Shown here one piece after another: positions 12,141 through 24,374 of a stretch of DNA of 64,000 nt; the stretch's first letter is position 1, and each line of letters begins with the position of its first letter. The notes beneath the pieces are model-generated. The model was not told the DNA's origin. It saw nothing but the letters and a program-made list of their open reading frames with translations, and did not search any database. A program made the translations under genes and the position numbers. The DNA is from Micropterus salmoides (Eukaryota; Chordata; Actinopteri; Centrarchiformes; Centrarchidae): assembly GCF_014851395.1 (NCBI RefSeq), contig NW_024041150.1, positions 50,237,228 through 50,301,227 on the forward strand, written 5' to 3'.

Positions 12141-12329
12141 AGAGGGTAATGAAAAACTGGTTGCAGGTTGCTGCTAAACACCTCTGACATCCACCACATG
12201 AGAGAAAACATACCTCAAAGCCTCTTTCACGCGGTTTTGATCAAATAAGCATTCTCGCTGGGGGCAATCCCACTGTCAAATCGTCAAGTGCATGTGTGCT
12301 CTCTCTTGCAGACTTTATGAGCCCTTTAT

Positions 12330-12440
12330 GCACACTTTCCACAAGTGGTAAATGGTCTGAGGTGGGCTAAGGTGCCAACTGCTAATCAGAATGGAAATAA
12401 CATTCATGCACATTCACACACTGATGGCACCATACAAATG
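12330..12440 (-). repeat. tRNA-SINE body fragment
   Basis: Read on the minus strand it contains GTGTGTGAATGTGCATGAATG followed by a GCAGTTGGCACC-like segment. These are words of the common teleost tRNA-derived SINE whose fuller copy is at 27042-27237. The tRNA head and tail are missing. Confidence 0.45.
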
Positions 12441-13940
12441 TACAAGGTCAGAAACAAACTATAAGTCTAGCTACACTTTTAAAAAATAGAATGAGATATA
12501 CAGAGTTTGTTCAAATGTTGAAATTGTATCTCTACAACATTAATCATATCAAAAAACGTCACACACACCCCTGAACTTGAACATAACAATGAAAATAAGT
12601 AGGCCTATAACGCAAAAGTACAAAAGGAGCTCCTATAGCCTACAAAAAAAACCCATTGATAAAAATGTTCAGTCACCGTTATCCATAAAGCACAAAAAAA
12701 CACACATCTAACTTTCAATGATTTCTACTAGATATATTTAATGTTCTCTATAGACCTGGGGCCGTATTGCATAAACTTCCTAACAGGCAGATTATCATAA
12801 CTGCTTGGTAACCATGGTAATAAGGGTTAGGAACTGATTTAGGAAAAAGGCCATTACAGATCAACAGTTCCTGAGTTAATGTTCCTTTCCTAACTTAAGA
12901 TAGGAAAAGTGTTTTACAGAAGCATCCTAACTTTGTAAAATCTTAAATAAACTCTCCTGACTTTAGGAGAACTGTTAAACTGTCCTACTGTCTTTGATAG
13001 GAGGAGACCGTTAAAGACAAGAAATAGATGAAAAACATGATGATGTTAGCCTGCAGCCTTTAGTATTATTATTATCCCGAGAAGAGTACAGGTTTCTGCC
13101 GGGGCCACCAGTGGTTTTCCTCTGCTGTTGGACACAACAGTTGCCTTTCTCTTTGTATCACTTGTAAATGGACTGATTTTGTTTTTCACAGAATCAACGC
13201 TCTGCTGGATTATAAAGAAAGCTTTTTATATTATCGCTGCCGCTGGTCAAGGTGACAATTAAAGGCAGGCCAAAACGGCCCGCAGGCCACTGGGAGATGT
13301 CCCAACACTCCCGGCGGCCAATCAGCTAGAGGGCTCACACGTATCACCTGAAGTGCAGAAGTGTTTTGAAGGTTTTTGTATATTCCTTCTAACAATAAAC
13401 AGTTTGACAAGCATCTGAAATCTATCATAAACCTGCAATATTCTGTGTTTATACAGTGAAGATATTTAATTTAAATTGTTTCTAAACAGATATTTAACTC
13501 AGGAAGGGCAGTTGTGGTGTTTTAACATGCTGGTACCATGTTTTTATTTGAACACTATGTCCTCACTCATAATCACATCTGGTTCCAGCAGAGCTTCTCT
13601 CCTTTTATTGACCTGCCACCTAGTGGTGATATTTCGGTATTGCATCTCCACTTCCTCCCGCTCTACAAAAGTAAAGCCAAAAGTCTACTCAGTAATGACA
13701 GGGGTTGGAGCTGTGTACCAAGGAGCCGTCCATTCAGGCACTCAGTCATGACCAGGGCTCAGCTGTCAATCATGACATGAAACCCCCAACATCATATAAT
13801 TATTTAAACTACCAGGGGGCCATCAGGATGTTTTGATAGAATAACCTGGATTGCATATTGTATGTATTTAAGAACTTATTTCTAATGAGAATTTTTAAAT
13901 TGTATAAAAGTTGTCTTTTGCTGCACTGACGGATATTCAA
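12441..13940. other. Repeat-rich intergenic DNA
   Basis: A segment at about 12765-13010 (GGGGCCGTATTGCATAAAC onward, with repeated CCTAACTT-type words) looks like an interspersed repeat of unknown class. A GC-richer patch at 13240-13350 also looks repetitive. I see no gene. Confidence 0.35.
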
Positions 13941-13984
13941 TAATTTCCCATGGATTAGTTTATGTTTCTGTTGGGGCAGTTAAA

Positions 13985-14300
13985 AATGTCGAGGGAAGCA
14001 CCTGGCGCAGTTGCACGGCAGACCATGGTGGCATGGTTCAAAAGGGTCATCTGTGAATTAGTCATGGGAGCTTAGGGCATAACATGCAATACACCAATCA
14101 GTGTCATTTCCCTTTTAAAGCCAGGTGCGCTTGTACTTTGCTATTATAATAGCGTATGAATGGCGCATTACGAAAAACACCAATTGACTGATTGAATTAC
14201 AGACTCACAGCAGAGAGGGGATATGGACAGAAGTGTGGATGTGATATCTGATCATGAAGTCTGTGTTACTCTCGCTACTCTGCTGCTCTCCACCGTGTTA
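13985..14300 (+). repeat. Dispersed repeat, copy 1 (hAT-like family)
   Basis: It shares a long diverged match with about 21655-21990, including CATGGTTCAAAAGG, ATAACATGCAATA and CAGACTCACAGCAGAGAGGG in the same order. The ACACCAATCAGTGTC-type wording recalls a degraded hAT DNA transposon of fish, but no terminal repeats are seen. Confidence 0.5.
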
Positions 14301-14369
14301 CAGCCGCCGTTTTGGCCGCTAGTAAAAGTTACTTCAAAGCACAGGCACTTCCTGTCGGCTCGGAGGTAT

Positions 14370-14600
14370 TGCAAAGCTACCCAGCCGACCAATCACATAG
14401 CTTACGGTCCACGTCGACTCGACGTGTAGTTACTTTTTTGCGGAGGTGCATGTCATGCGACGGCGTAGGGTAGGGGGCTACACAGAGGCTAGGCCGTCGA
14501 TTTGACGCTGAAGTACAAATTGCACTTAAGGGGTAAAAGCCCCCTCCTGCCCCCTCGTGTCGCTGGGTCCGGTCCCTCTGTCTCAAGCAGCTTCTGGTAA
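14370..14600. repeat. Possible MITE remnant
   Basis: The stretch mixes CGACG-rich words (ACGTCGACTCGACGTG near 14411, CGACGGCGTAGGGTAGG near 14459) with AAGTACAAATTGCACTT, a style known from short fish DNA transposons. Termini were not found. Confidence 0.3.
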
Positions 14601-15915
14601 AGACAAATTTTTATTATGAAATACTTTAAAAGTAGGCGCTGCCTTATATGTATTTGAAGTATGACATATTTAAATGTTCTTAAAGAGTATTGCGTTTGTG
14701 GTAAATAAGTGTTGCATTCAATGTTTGTCAGTTACTTCAAAATATAAAAGAGTGACCATACTCTAGTTTTGAAAAGACTTAGCGATATGGTGTGAGAGGG
14801 AGGGAAACATGTTTCTTAACAAATTCAAACCCAGATAGATCTGTAAATGTTAAAGTGCAACTTTCCCTTGCGTGGGTCTTCTGAAAAAAAGATGTCTTTA
14901 TCCTGATGTCTTTAAAGGTTTTATTCTTTGCAAAGGTTCAGACAAACATACAGAGTGCAACCAGTCTGTGGGAGTGTAAGACAAAGAGCCAGTGAAGAAA
15001 CATGTGACTTTATACTCAAAGGGTGTTACGCAGCTGTCTCGGGTAAGAAGAGAGTAAAAACCAACAGTTCTGTGACGAAGGTCTATCAAGGGCACAAATA
15101 TAAGAAACCTCTAATGAGCTACTTTCCCATGAAAACTGCATAAACCTAATGACAACATATCAAAGCAGTAAGCACCACACAGTGATACATGGGCCTATAA
15201 TAGTGTGGTATATAAAGGTGAAACACTGCAAAGACAAAAAGAAAATTTCCATCATAACAGCAGAGTGAGACTCTTAAACATTAGATGACGATCCATTTTT
15301 AAAAATTTATTTCCAAGTAGCAAAATTAATCTGGCCCACATATGAGCCACTTGTTTGTGTTTATTCTGGCCTAATATAAACCTGGTTCTCAGCCCGAGTC
15401 TGGCGTCTGTACAGTGTGACAGTCAGAAGAAACATTAATTGTCCTGATCTGGCCCAGTGTGACCGACACAACAGTAAAAGGTCCAGTTTGGATCAAACAA
15501 CATATTCTTTTATCTGTGTTTCTGAAAAGCTGAAATGTGATACTCTGATAATATTCTAGATAAACTCAACCTATACAAACGCTAGAGCAACACAAAGAAG
15601 ACCTGGTTGGTACAATACTATATAAATACACAAGGTTGTTGTTTTCGGTCGACATGTAAGAGCTTGTGTAGATGCTCTTGGTACTTTAGGAATGTATAGT
15701 CGTCCATTTACCAAGAATCTAGGTGTGATCTTTCAGAGTGCTTTTAAATTTGAAAAACAGATTAGTTCAGTTGTAAAAGACCATTTATTTTAAGAAATGG
15801 GAAATATCTAAGCACCCAATTAAATATGTGAAGGATACGGGTTAATGGAGGATATAGGTTTTTCGTTTTGTTTTAATTGTTTTTGTTTGTTTATTTGGTT
15901 TTAAAGTTTGTTAGT
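14601..15915. other. Intergenic DNA, no gene recognised
   Basis: The sequence is AT-rich. A patch at 15325-15470 with repeated CTGGCCC words resembles the CTGGCCC-rich patch at 37755-37880, so it may belong to one repeat family. Open frames here are short and resemble nothing. Confidence 0.35.
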
Positions 15916-16000
15916 CTGCAAATCATCTGTTCCAGTCCAGTAGGTGGCAGTAATGCTCCTGAACGCTAGTTGCCAACCGCAAATCAAATCAAAAGAAGAA
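15916..16000 (+). repeat. Repeat fused to 5' end of zinc-finger gene A
   Basis: The words CCAGTAGGTGGCAGTAATGC and TTGCCAACCGC followed by AAAGAAGAAGAAG are those of a very common teleost interspersed repeat. It ends where the match with copy C begins (GAAGGCTCCAC, about 15998), so it has replaced the 5' sequence still present in copy C. Confidence 0.55.
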
Positions 16001-16159
16001 GAAGGCTCCACAGGATCCAGCAGTGCTTCTGTATCTCGGCCAGACTCAGTCCAGGACAACACGGTCCACCAGTCACAGACCTGCAGGACGATGGAGAACC
16101 AGAACCCGGACCACAGGAGCCAAACAGCAGCCTCGTGCTCTGATAGCACCGATGTTCAG
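15953..16159 (+). CDS. Zinc-finger gene A, upstream coding exon
   Basis: The frame is open from an ATG at 15953 for 69 codons and ends AGCACCGATGTTCAG before a GTCAGTG donor. The same end and donor occur at 41793 (gene B) and 51025 (copy C), and each joins in phase 0 to its finger exon (SDSTDVQ, then K-L/R-R). Three conserved copies with a shared donor argue for a real exon. The protein has no known domain; it is acidic and Ser/Gln-rich. The first codons lie in the fused repeat, and about 24 plus 5 bases present in copy C are missing, so the native start may be lost; the internal ATG at 16090 is shared with copy C and could serve instead. The intron to the finger exon is about 12 kb. Confidence 0.6.
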
Positions 16160-16398
16160 GTCAGTGTTCATGACTTCATCACGAGACTAAAGACACGAGG
16201 AAGAGTCTCGAGGGTCCGTGTATCATCCGTTCATTCTGTTGTTAGAGATCAGAGCCTGAAAACCCGCTCCAGGGTTTGTGTTGACGTGGTTTGATTTCCA
16301 AAGTGTCTCCGTGATTCCTGTTTTCATCTTGAAGAGAGGAAGCTGAAAGAAAAACTCACGAGCGTTTCTCTTTTCTTTGTTCCGGGGTTTCCCGCTTG

Positions 16399-16408
16399 GC
16401 GCATGCGC
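16399..16408. promoter_or_regulatory. NRF1-like palindrome in CpG-rich patch
   Basis: GCGCATGCGC is a perfect core of the NRF1 site. It sits in a short CpG-rich patch (about 16385-16440) just downstream of the exon A donor. Copy C has GCACATGCGC at 51266-51275, one base different. It may mark an internal promoter; no transcript evidence is available. Confidence 0.4.
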
Positions 16409-16409
16409 G

Positions 16410-18553
16410 GTGCAGCCCGTGTTGTGTCGGGAGCGCGCAGCAGAAAAAATGCTGGTGAAAAGTGAAGCAGAGTCATTATATTTCCTCGTGTGTTGGTGAG
16501 TTTTTCACAGTGACAAACAGTCTGCCTGCGTTATTATTGAATGATCGTCGTGCAGCTTTCAGCTCTGAAGAGTATTTGTGGAGTTCAGAGTCAGTCTGGA
16601 GTTTAGTTTTCCTCCACTGGTGCTCAGCTTTTCAAAACATCCTCTTTTGAAGTTTGGCCGTGGGGCGTTCCTCCACTTTTGTTTAACATAGTACATGATT
16701 TAATAGAATAATTCAAAGTAGCCTACATGTTAAATCACTTTTCCCCATTACAGACTGATTTAGACGTTTTGTCCTCACCAGAAAAACTTTGTTGAGCCGT
16801 CAACATCAGTTGTTTCTGAGATTACACAGCAGTTTATTTGGGAGATATCTGTGTATGTTTTGTTTTAAAAGCGCTATATAAATAAAGCTATTATAATATC
16901 CATACCCATAATAATATTCAAAGTCAGTTACAATAATAAACAACAGAATATTTCGGTGGCCTGTAGATATTTAATAGAAATGTTTCAGCTCTGCTGTTTA
17001 TTCATACGCGTAGGAGCCATTATACATGGGGGGACATGTGTCCTCCCAAATTTAAAAATCTATGTTTTGTCCCCCTCACTTTTCTCCGGCAATGCGGAGT
17101 GTGTCTCCATGATGACACACTCTGCATTAGACCTAAATAAACGGTTGAAACGTGGACAAAAAATCATGTAGGCAGATAGAAAACATGCAAAGGTGGAGCT
17201 GAAAAGTTAGAGGAAAAAAAAGAGTTTTCTTGAGGCAGGTGCAGCAAAGTGCCTCGATATTACAGACTTTTCTTTTGTGCTGCTGTTACTTATAGCCTTC
17301 CTGAGACAGCAGCGAGGACGCCTGCAGCACGGTGGGTAGTAATTTGTCACAAGTAGCCTAACGCAAATTTGCTAAATAAAAAAAATGAATAGGCTAAGTT
17401 ATTGGCACCTTTTTAAAAGTGTACATTTACTCTTTAGCCTACTCGAGTTTTTTCTTTGGGCCAGTTATCTACTTTTTGCTACATGTTCCTTTCATACATT
17501 CATAACTTCACCAGTCTGTAATCTGCATTTTGCTTCATTAACTGCAGTTAGCTGTCAGCCAGGCTGTGTGCAGTTACGCAGATCAGCTCTGGTCTCGGGC
17601 GCTTGTCACAGAGCTGGGCAGATGCAAACATTTAGAAAATCAGCCAAATACCTTTTCAGTTTTATTATTCTACTAATACAACTGTGAGCGCTCACCGTAG
17701 TACTGGTGGCCTGTTAGAAAGCAGCCTGCGTTGCTCTTAAACAAGCCAGCATATGAAATACTGTTACCTGCTACAAAGTCATATTAACCAAGTTTACACG
17801 ACCCCGAGTCCATAGAGTCTGCTTCGCCGCTGCCGGAGCAGCCTCTCTACTAAATGTTTGTGCTCACACCAGAAGCTCTGCAGTGCGTCCAGGAAGCGTC
17901 CCAGCGTCAAGCAGCACAGAGCAGATGGACCGGGCAGGAAGTCACACACAGAAACGGCAGAGAATTTGGTCAATCTTCAAAATAAAATACCCGTTACAGA
18001 CTTCCGATCGTACATCAACAATAAACAGTTAAATCAGTGATTCTGAAATGCTCCCTGTGGTATTTGCTAGATGCACCCGTCAAGACGAGAAACGAAAGCG
18101 ATCCACAGAGAGCTTTGAAGAAAGTAGTAGAAGCGCAAAAGAACCATTAAACACAAGTCATTAACGTGGGGCAGGCTGCATGCTTCGCTGCTGAAATGCT
18201 TCCAGTGGAAGTTGACGCAGTAAATAAACCACTGTGGACACCGTAGACGGCCTGCGTCCGTCTCTCAGAATTCCCATGATGCATGAGTGTGAAGGGAGTT
18301 TTGTTAAAATGTGCTAATATGTTTTGCCATTTGTTTGAAATACAAATGTTACTTTGCGATTTATGTTTATTAAAGTGTGTCTCTTTAGAATCTAGTGTGT
18401 TTTGTTGGTAATTGTCATTCTTGTGGTACCATTGAAACCACGAGTGAAGGGACTGTTTCATTTGATAAGAGCTGCTGAATTCTCCTCGCACCGCGCAGCG
18501 TCATGTACCGTTATTAAATTCATAGTCCACAAACTGGGTTCGGCCGCCCCCAT
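16410..18553. other. Intron A, shared with copy C
   Basis: This stretch is nearly identical to about 51277-53455. It includes a LINE-tail-like AAAAGCGCTATATAAATAAAG near 16868 and a G-run/C-run palindrome-like repeat near 17028-17120. I see no further coding exon. Confidence 0.5.
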
Positions 18554-18599
18554 GCACCCACGCTACCTCCGCTTATGACTTTCCATTAACTGCGCGTTA

Positions 18600-21116
18600 A
18601 AAGCGTATTTGGTCTCTGCAGAGGAAATGAAGACTGCACACTGTAACATCTAAGTCTGATGATCACTGGGTTCATTCTGATATTTTAACAGTATCCTGTT
18701 GTTGAAAAGAGCATCGCTTACTTTTGTTCTTTCACATTGGTTTCTATTTGTTTTATAGGAACGTCCGACGGTGCGTTCATAAACAGAAAGTCGGCGGTGA
18801 AACTAATCATGGCTTTCACTCAGCAGCTGTTATTTATTCACCAAACAATAATATTTTAGATGAACAGAGAGAGAAAATGTGTGTGTATAAAACAGTCCTG
18901 TTGGCCTTTAAGCATGACGCACAGCTTCCTCTGTATGCAGGTTTACCTGCTTCAACATTGAGCTGCTCCGTGTTACTGCCACAATGATTCTTTGCGTTGT
19001 AAAGATTATTTAGATGCTTCAGGAAGAATCAGATTGTTTTGGCTGCCTGTGATTCTGCAAAGCACCAGTACTAGCGCTGATATGGTGAACATGAGACAGG
19101 CAGCAATAGATGGCAAAACAGAGTCAAAGCCTGCCGAGTCCAAAGCACCAGTTTATGGTAAGATTGATGAGGATGATATGGCTTATTTATTTATTGTATT
19201 CAAGGACTCAGCTGAGTTGATTTCTTTACTCTAGGTGTTTCTAGTTTTATTATTTTTGAAGGCTCATTTAGTTATGTACTAAAATTCTAAAGGATGCAGG
19301 AATAAGGAGTCCACCACAAACGCTTTGCCTGGAGAGTGGGCTGACCAGGGACAAACTCCTGGGCCATTTGTTCCTGTCTGTGACCATCCTTGGCCTTAAA
19401 AACCTGCTACGTGTCCATGAACAGTTTAAAAGTAGCCAAAGAGACGAGCATACTGCAGTAATTTAAGATGGAGAGGACAGAGGTCACCAGAGAAGGAGTA
19501 GAAAAAAAACTGAGGACGAGCTTGAAAGTTGAATAGATAGCAACTAGACATAATATATTCTAAAACTCGCATAGTAAAAATACTTTTGTAAGGCAAATAG
19601 CATGTCATCAGAGTTTGCATTGAGGACAGTTCTGTGTTCACAAACATTTGTTGCAGGGAGAGTGAGGAAATATCAGAGCTCACAAGTGTAACGTAACGTT
19701 AGGATAACTGAATACATTTGTACTGTGGCTACATTAACTAGCAGCTGTTCCATGGTTTTTATGTTAGGAAGTCACCCGAGTCTTCATAATCTCCAGTCTG
19801 TTCTCCATCTTCTTATTTTATAAACTGTTCATGTGTTTGTGTAAAAACCTTAATTTGTAAAGTAAGTTGTAACTAAAGCTGTCAGATAAATGTAGTGAAG
19901 TAAAAGTACAATATTTCCCTCTGAGATGTGGAGCAGAAGTAGAAAGTAAAGTACAAGTACCTGAGTGTTGTACTTGAGTACAGCAGTGTAGTAAATGCAG
20001 CTGTTGTGTTAATGTGAATGTTTTGTGAGGAGCTCTCCAGTTTGTCCTGAGGGATGAACAGACTGACAGTGACAGGAAGCAGCCAGCAGGAGGCAGCAGA
20101 GGAGCTTCAGTTTGTACAACAGATGATAGTTTTCACTTTAAAGTCACTGGAGGAGCAAACTGTGTGCAGAGGGTTTGTATCCTGTTACCTTTAATAGAAA
20201 CAACCAGTCCTCCTATAATGGAAGATCAGCAGCCCAGTAAGGTTGTTGTTATTTCATTAAACAACAGTTTATTATGGAATAAACAGCATGTGAGCAAAAT
20301 ATCAACTGAAACATTACAGCTGAGGTCGACACCAGTATCCTTAAGTACTTCATCACTTCACTTCAACATGTACAAACTGAGATTGATCTGATAAATAGGA
20401 CTTAAACCAGCTTAGTTCCTTTAATGCCAATTATAGGGCTGCATTTTAGTACTAGAAGCTTCCATAGATTATTTCACGATTCACCAGTGCATCCTTTAAG
20501 GAGTACTTTTGCTTGGCTGCGGCCCTCCCCCCATGGTAACAGGATCAGCTGTGTACATTGATAGATGATAGATATTTATTTGTCCTTTTGGAAATTGATA
20601 CAGCAAACATCAGACCAACAACAGACAGCTGCTTTACCAACACAAACATCAGCTGAGTGCTATACAAGTTATACTGAGGTGCAGCTTCCCGACACCCAGT
20701 TAACTCATGAATCAACCCAAACTCACGGCCCAACCGGGAGAACAAACGCACATGTATACATTTTCAGCTGAGGACTGCGGTTTACTTTGGCTAGCCTTCA
20801 ACTCAACAATCAATCATGATTTCAGTTAAATGCCGAAGTTGCTGTTACCTTGTCTGTGGCTCGCTGGCAGAACACCTGTTGCAGAGGAGACATGAGTTTC
20901 GTTTCATACTTCCTTTCTTCTTCGTCCCTCGCTATTTTCTCTCTCTTCCTCCACTTTGCAACCAGCGGCATCATAGTCATGCCGTGTTCACACACCGTAA
21001 ACGCGATGTGCAACAGTAATAAATGTGCAAAATGGTGTGCTGTAGATTAAACGAAGCCTTGATGCAAAGAATTTGTGTCGATGCATTTTAGTAATCGATG
21101 ACTTGTGTCAGCCCTA
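18600..21116. other. Intronic DNA, no gene recognised
   Basis: No coding exon is convincing. The segment 19880-20000 has the AAAGTACAAGTACCTGAG-type words of a common fish repeat. The segment 20365-20440 is paralogous to sequence upstream of finger exon B. Confidence 0.35.
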
Positions 21117-21200
21117 GCCAATGAAATGTTCCAGTCTCTGTAATAGGATATGATGGTCAATGGGTCCAAATGCAGCGCTAAGATCTAATAAAACCAGTAC
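21117..21200 (-). repeat. L2-like LINE fragment
   Basis: On the minus strand it reads VLVLLDLSAAF, then IDH and LLQRLEHFI, the reverse-transcriptase block also present in the larger LINE at 25450-25530. Only about 84 bp remain, ending at the hAT element. Confidence 0.7.
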
Positions 21201-21604
21201 AGCAGTGGTCGGCAAAAGGCGGCCCGCGGGCCAGATTGCTTTGATAGCAGAAAGATAAAAAAAAATTAATGAATCGATAACGGCTGGTGCTGAAATAGAT
21301 TGCAGTCATGCATGCGACTGGATTCCCCTGAATTTTCTTGGAGAAATGAAAATAAGTTTCCACAAGTTTATGAATGTTGAACAAACGCCAGAACACGTAC
21401 AAACTACAGCACATGCTTTATGTGAGCATGTGCAAAAGCGTTCTTTTATTAAATTTGTCAATCTCACTATCTACCAATCGGGAGCACAGTATCGACTGAG
21501 CTAAACGTGCACATAATGTGACATGATTTGACTTTGTTCTGGCCCGCCATGTAACGGCTTGGAAAAATTTGGCCTGATGCCAGACTTATTTGCCGACCCC
21601 TGCT
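21201..21604. mobile_element. Non-autonomous hAT-like element
   Basis: The ends are inverted repeats: AGCAGTGGTCGGCAA at the left, and at the right TTGCCGACCCCTGCT, whose complement reads AGCAGGGGTCGGCAA. The CAGNGGTCGGCAA end and the GGCCCGCGGGCC-type inner words are those of hAT elements of the Tip100/Zaphod kind. The 400-bp body has no transposase. I found no matching 8-bp target duplication, so one flank may be rearranged. Confidence 0.65.
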
Positions 21605-21639
21605 TAGATGTATGTATGTATGTGTGTATAATCTCACTG

Positions 21640-22770
21640 GGCCCTTCATGGCGTGAAGCACATGGTGCAGTTGCATCTCCAACTCCAATTTTGCTCGTTT
21701 GATGGCAGAAAAAAATGCTCTGTGCACCGGGCACATGGTTCAAAAGGCTCATACTTAGTCTGAATTTTAGTCATGGGTGTGTACGGAATAACATGCAATA
21801 TCCAAATCAGTGTCCTCTCCCATTTAAAGCCAGGTGGCACATTGCCATTATAGCGTATGAACAGCGCATTATGAAAAACACCTTCAATTTGACTCCACTG
21901 CAGACTCACAGCAGAGAGGGGATCTGGAGAGAAGTGTGGACATGACCTAAAAACCATCTCTGATCATGAAGCCTGTGTTGCTCTGCAGTTTGAGTGAAGT
22001 GTCGGAACTCCAGTCTGTTAACAGACAGACGCTGTCTCCTCTATGAACCGTCTGGATCCTCACTGCACTGCGTTAATATAAACTCTGATGAACGGGTCGT
22101 GGGTCACATCTCTCCCCTGCACTGGTTTCTTTATTTTGTGTTTTATTGATGTAGGAGTGTTTTCTCTAACATTTACTTTCATGATTAGAGAGGCAGCTGT
22201 CGGTCATTTCAACATCGTGCGCAATAAAGTCGCAACAAATAGGCTATCGTGGGGTATTTGAGCAGCAAAACAGAAAATAACAGAAGTTCTAAACTTGACA
22301 GGACAGAGGAAACTCTCCAGAGGAAACAGAATTCCACTTTTTGCTTCTGAAATAATTTAGACGCTCTGAAGGAGGACGGCTGCTTTACTCCAGTTTCTTT
22401 GTATGAACCTGGACTGTGTGAGAGCTTTTGCATTTGTAAATGAACACAGAACATTATTAACTTTAGATCCTGACCTCCTGATCGTGTCAGGAGTTTTTAA
22501 TAATCGGTTAAGTTACGCTGCTGTGCCTTGTGCATAAATGCGCAGTGTCACAGCAATGCGCCCTAAAGTAACAAAAACAATTGCTTTCTGCTGCTAACAA
22601 TGTGCCTGACCTCACCTCATTTTAAGACCAACACTCCCATGAGCTCACAGATGGGTGCAAGTACACTTTCTATTTACACAACTTGGGCGCTTGGCGTGCA
22701 AATTTCAACTGCGGCGGTTGAAAACTAGACTACCTTTGTGCTGGGTGCAAGATAGGGCCAATAATCTTTT
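21640..22770 (+). repeat. Dispersed repeat, copy 2 (hAT-like family)
   Basis: The part 21655-21990 is the partner of 13985-14300. The rest (words TAAATGCGCAGTG and AATGCGCCC, then GGGCGCTTGGCGTGCAAATT) continues in the style of a degraded hAT transposon. The internal open frames are short and show no transposase motif. Confidence 0.45.
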
Positions 22771-23686
22771 TGGTCTTTTTGATAACCGTGGGTTTTCAGC
22801 CTGCTATGGCAATTTCTTTGTTTTCATCCTGTGGGAGGCAAAATGTCAGTGCTGCATTCAGTCCCCAATCAGTCTTTATCTTGACCGTGACACCTCTTAA
22901 CAAAACCCATAAGAAAAGTCAAAGACTGGGGGACTTGATTATTATATAGGAAAAAAATAGGCCTAGGCTACAATCAAAAAACAGCAGCAGGTAAATTTTG
23001 CCCCTTGGTGGTTCTAGACCACATTTGACTCTAGGGGGAGTCAAATGTTTTTTGCGGTGAAAAAGTAGCTGCCTGCTCTCATTGGCTGGATGTGGATGTC
23101 GATTCGGCCGACTCGTCGAGATATTTGGCATGCTAGATATCTGGCAGACATCGTTGACGCGTTGTTGTGTAGTTCACACATAACGAATGGCGATCGCTGA
23201 TCAAGCGCTGGTTTACCCCCGATCACAGCCTGATGGTCGGCGAGCTCGGCGACCGGTAAATCAGGCTTAAAGTCGTGTGGTGTGAACTAGGCTTTAGACG
23301 GTCTGACTGCCAGCTTGTAAACTGAAGCTCTGTGTTTGCTGCTCTTATAGTCTACATGTTGTTCTGCTGCTCAGTGCGTTGTGTGTCTGCAGACTCTATT
23401 CGTCCACTGCACATGATACAGGGTGTCCACGGGGTCTTAAAGTCTTAAAAGGTAATAAATCAATTTTGTGAAAATTAAGGCCATTAAAAAGTATTAAAGT
23501 CTTAATCGTCATTTAACAAGGTATTAAATGTTGAAGATATTTTTTTCAACTGTTTGTCCAAACGTTTGTTTGCTAAAAGTGTAGGTGAACGTATTTATAA
23601 TGCGTAGCCAAAAATACTAGACAGGTAGTGAGTAGCGACTGTGTGATTCGTTTCTGTAACGTTAAGCGCACGGAACTACTGAGCAA
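22771..23686. other. Intronic repeats, including MITE-like pieces
   Basis: The segment 23055-23290 (ATTCGGCCGACTCGTCGAG, later GTGTGAACTAGGCTTT) resembles a short fish DNA transposon. The segment 23419-23535 starts CAGGGTGTCCACGGGGTCTT and carries repeated TCTTAAA words, and it pairs with 42569-42700. No gene is seen. Confidence 0.4.
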
Positions 23687-23995
23687 CTATTTCACTCTTA
23701 AACGCTCCAAAAAATAGATCCGTGCGAACCGGAAAATGATTTACGAATACAACCGACCATAATCTCCCACCAGGTCAGACCCTCAGTGTTAATCGTCCAA
23801 AACATAGTTGGAGTGGCGCTCAGTAATAACAGGATTAACCCTGTTGGCCGGTCGCTTTGTGGCCACTTTGAACAGCCCCATTCCTGAAAAACAAGAGCGA
23901 GATGTGCCGCCAGCAGCGGAATCGGTAAGACCGAAGACAACCGGGAAAATTCAAGGAGCGTGTGGGTTTGGCTAATGTTTGACTATTTAGCTAAA
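23687..23995. repeat. Dispersed repeat pair, copy 1
   Basis: It matches 44531-44841 closely over about 310 bp, from CTATTTCACTCTTAAACGC to GGTTTGGCTAA. Both copies lie downstream of a CAGGGTGTC start, so they are likely part of one transposon family with TCTTAAA-rich ends. Confidence 0.75.
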
Positions 23996-23999
23996 TCTC

Positions 24000-24340
24000 T
24001 GCTTTTTATTGAAACAAATTCAACTTTTCATAAAGGCGATGCTCTCGTCGGTGTCACTTTCTGTGAACAGATCAATCACAGCCTTGATGGAGCGGGATTT
24101 TAAAAGAAAAAAAGCTTGATGTGCTGCAACAAACTTTATAAATGTTGAACTCCCTCAAAAAGTGTAATGCATAAACAGTTATGATTATTGACGAGTTAGT
24201 AGCCTGCCCAAAATCAAGGTTGGAGACTATCATGTAGCCTGGAGCATTTTTCTTGCACAAAGTTATTGACTAAAAAACAACCCCAAACGGAAGCAGCTGT
24301 AATTTGAATTAATATTAGACTAGTGTAAGTTATATACTAT
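24000..24340. repeat. Old paralogue of segment near 29.8 kb
   Basis: Ordered words (TTTGGCTAA, CATAAAG, CAATCACAGCC, TGATGTGCT, ATTATTG, CAAGTT/CGAGTT, CATTTTTCTTGC) match 29748-30090 and 55805-56140 with many differences. It is an older duplicate than the A/C duplication. Confidence 0.55.
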
Positions 24341-24374
24341 TATATAAAATCTTTATCCGAGTCAGATAACTTTT

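Noticed and set aside
18147..18491. 114-codon minus-strand frame also at 53026-53370
   Set aside because: It is shared only because the segment is duplicated; no domain, splice context or codon pattern supports a gene.
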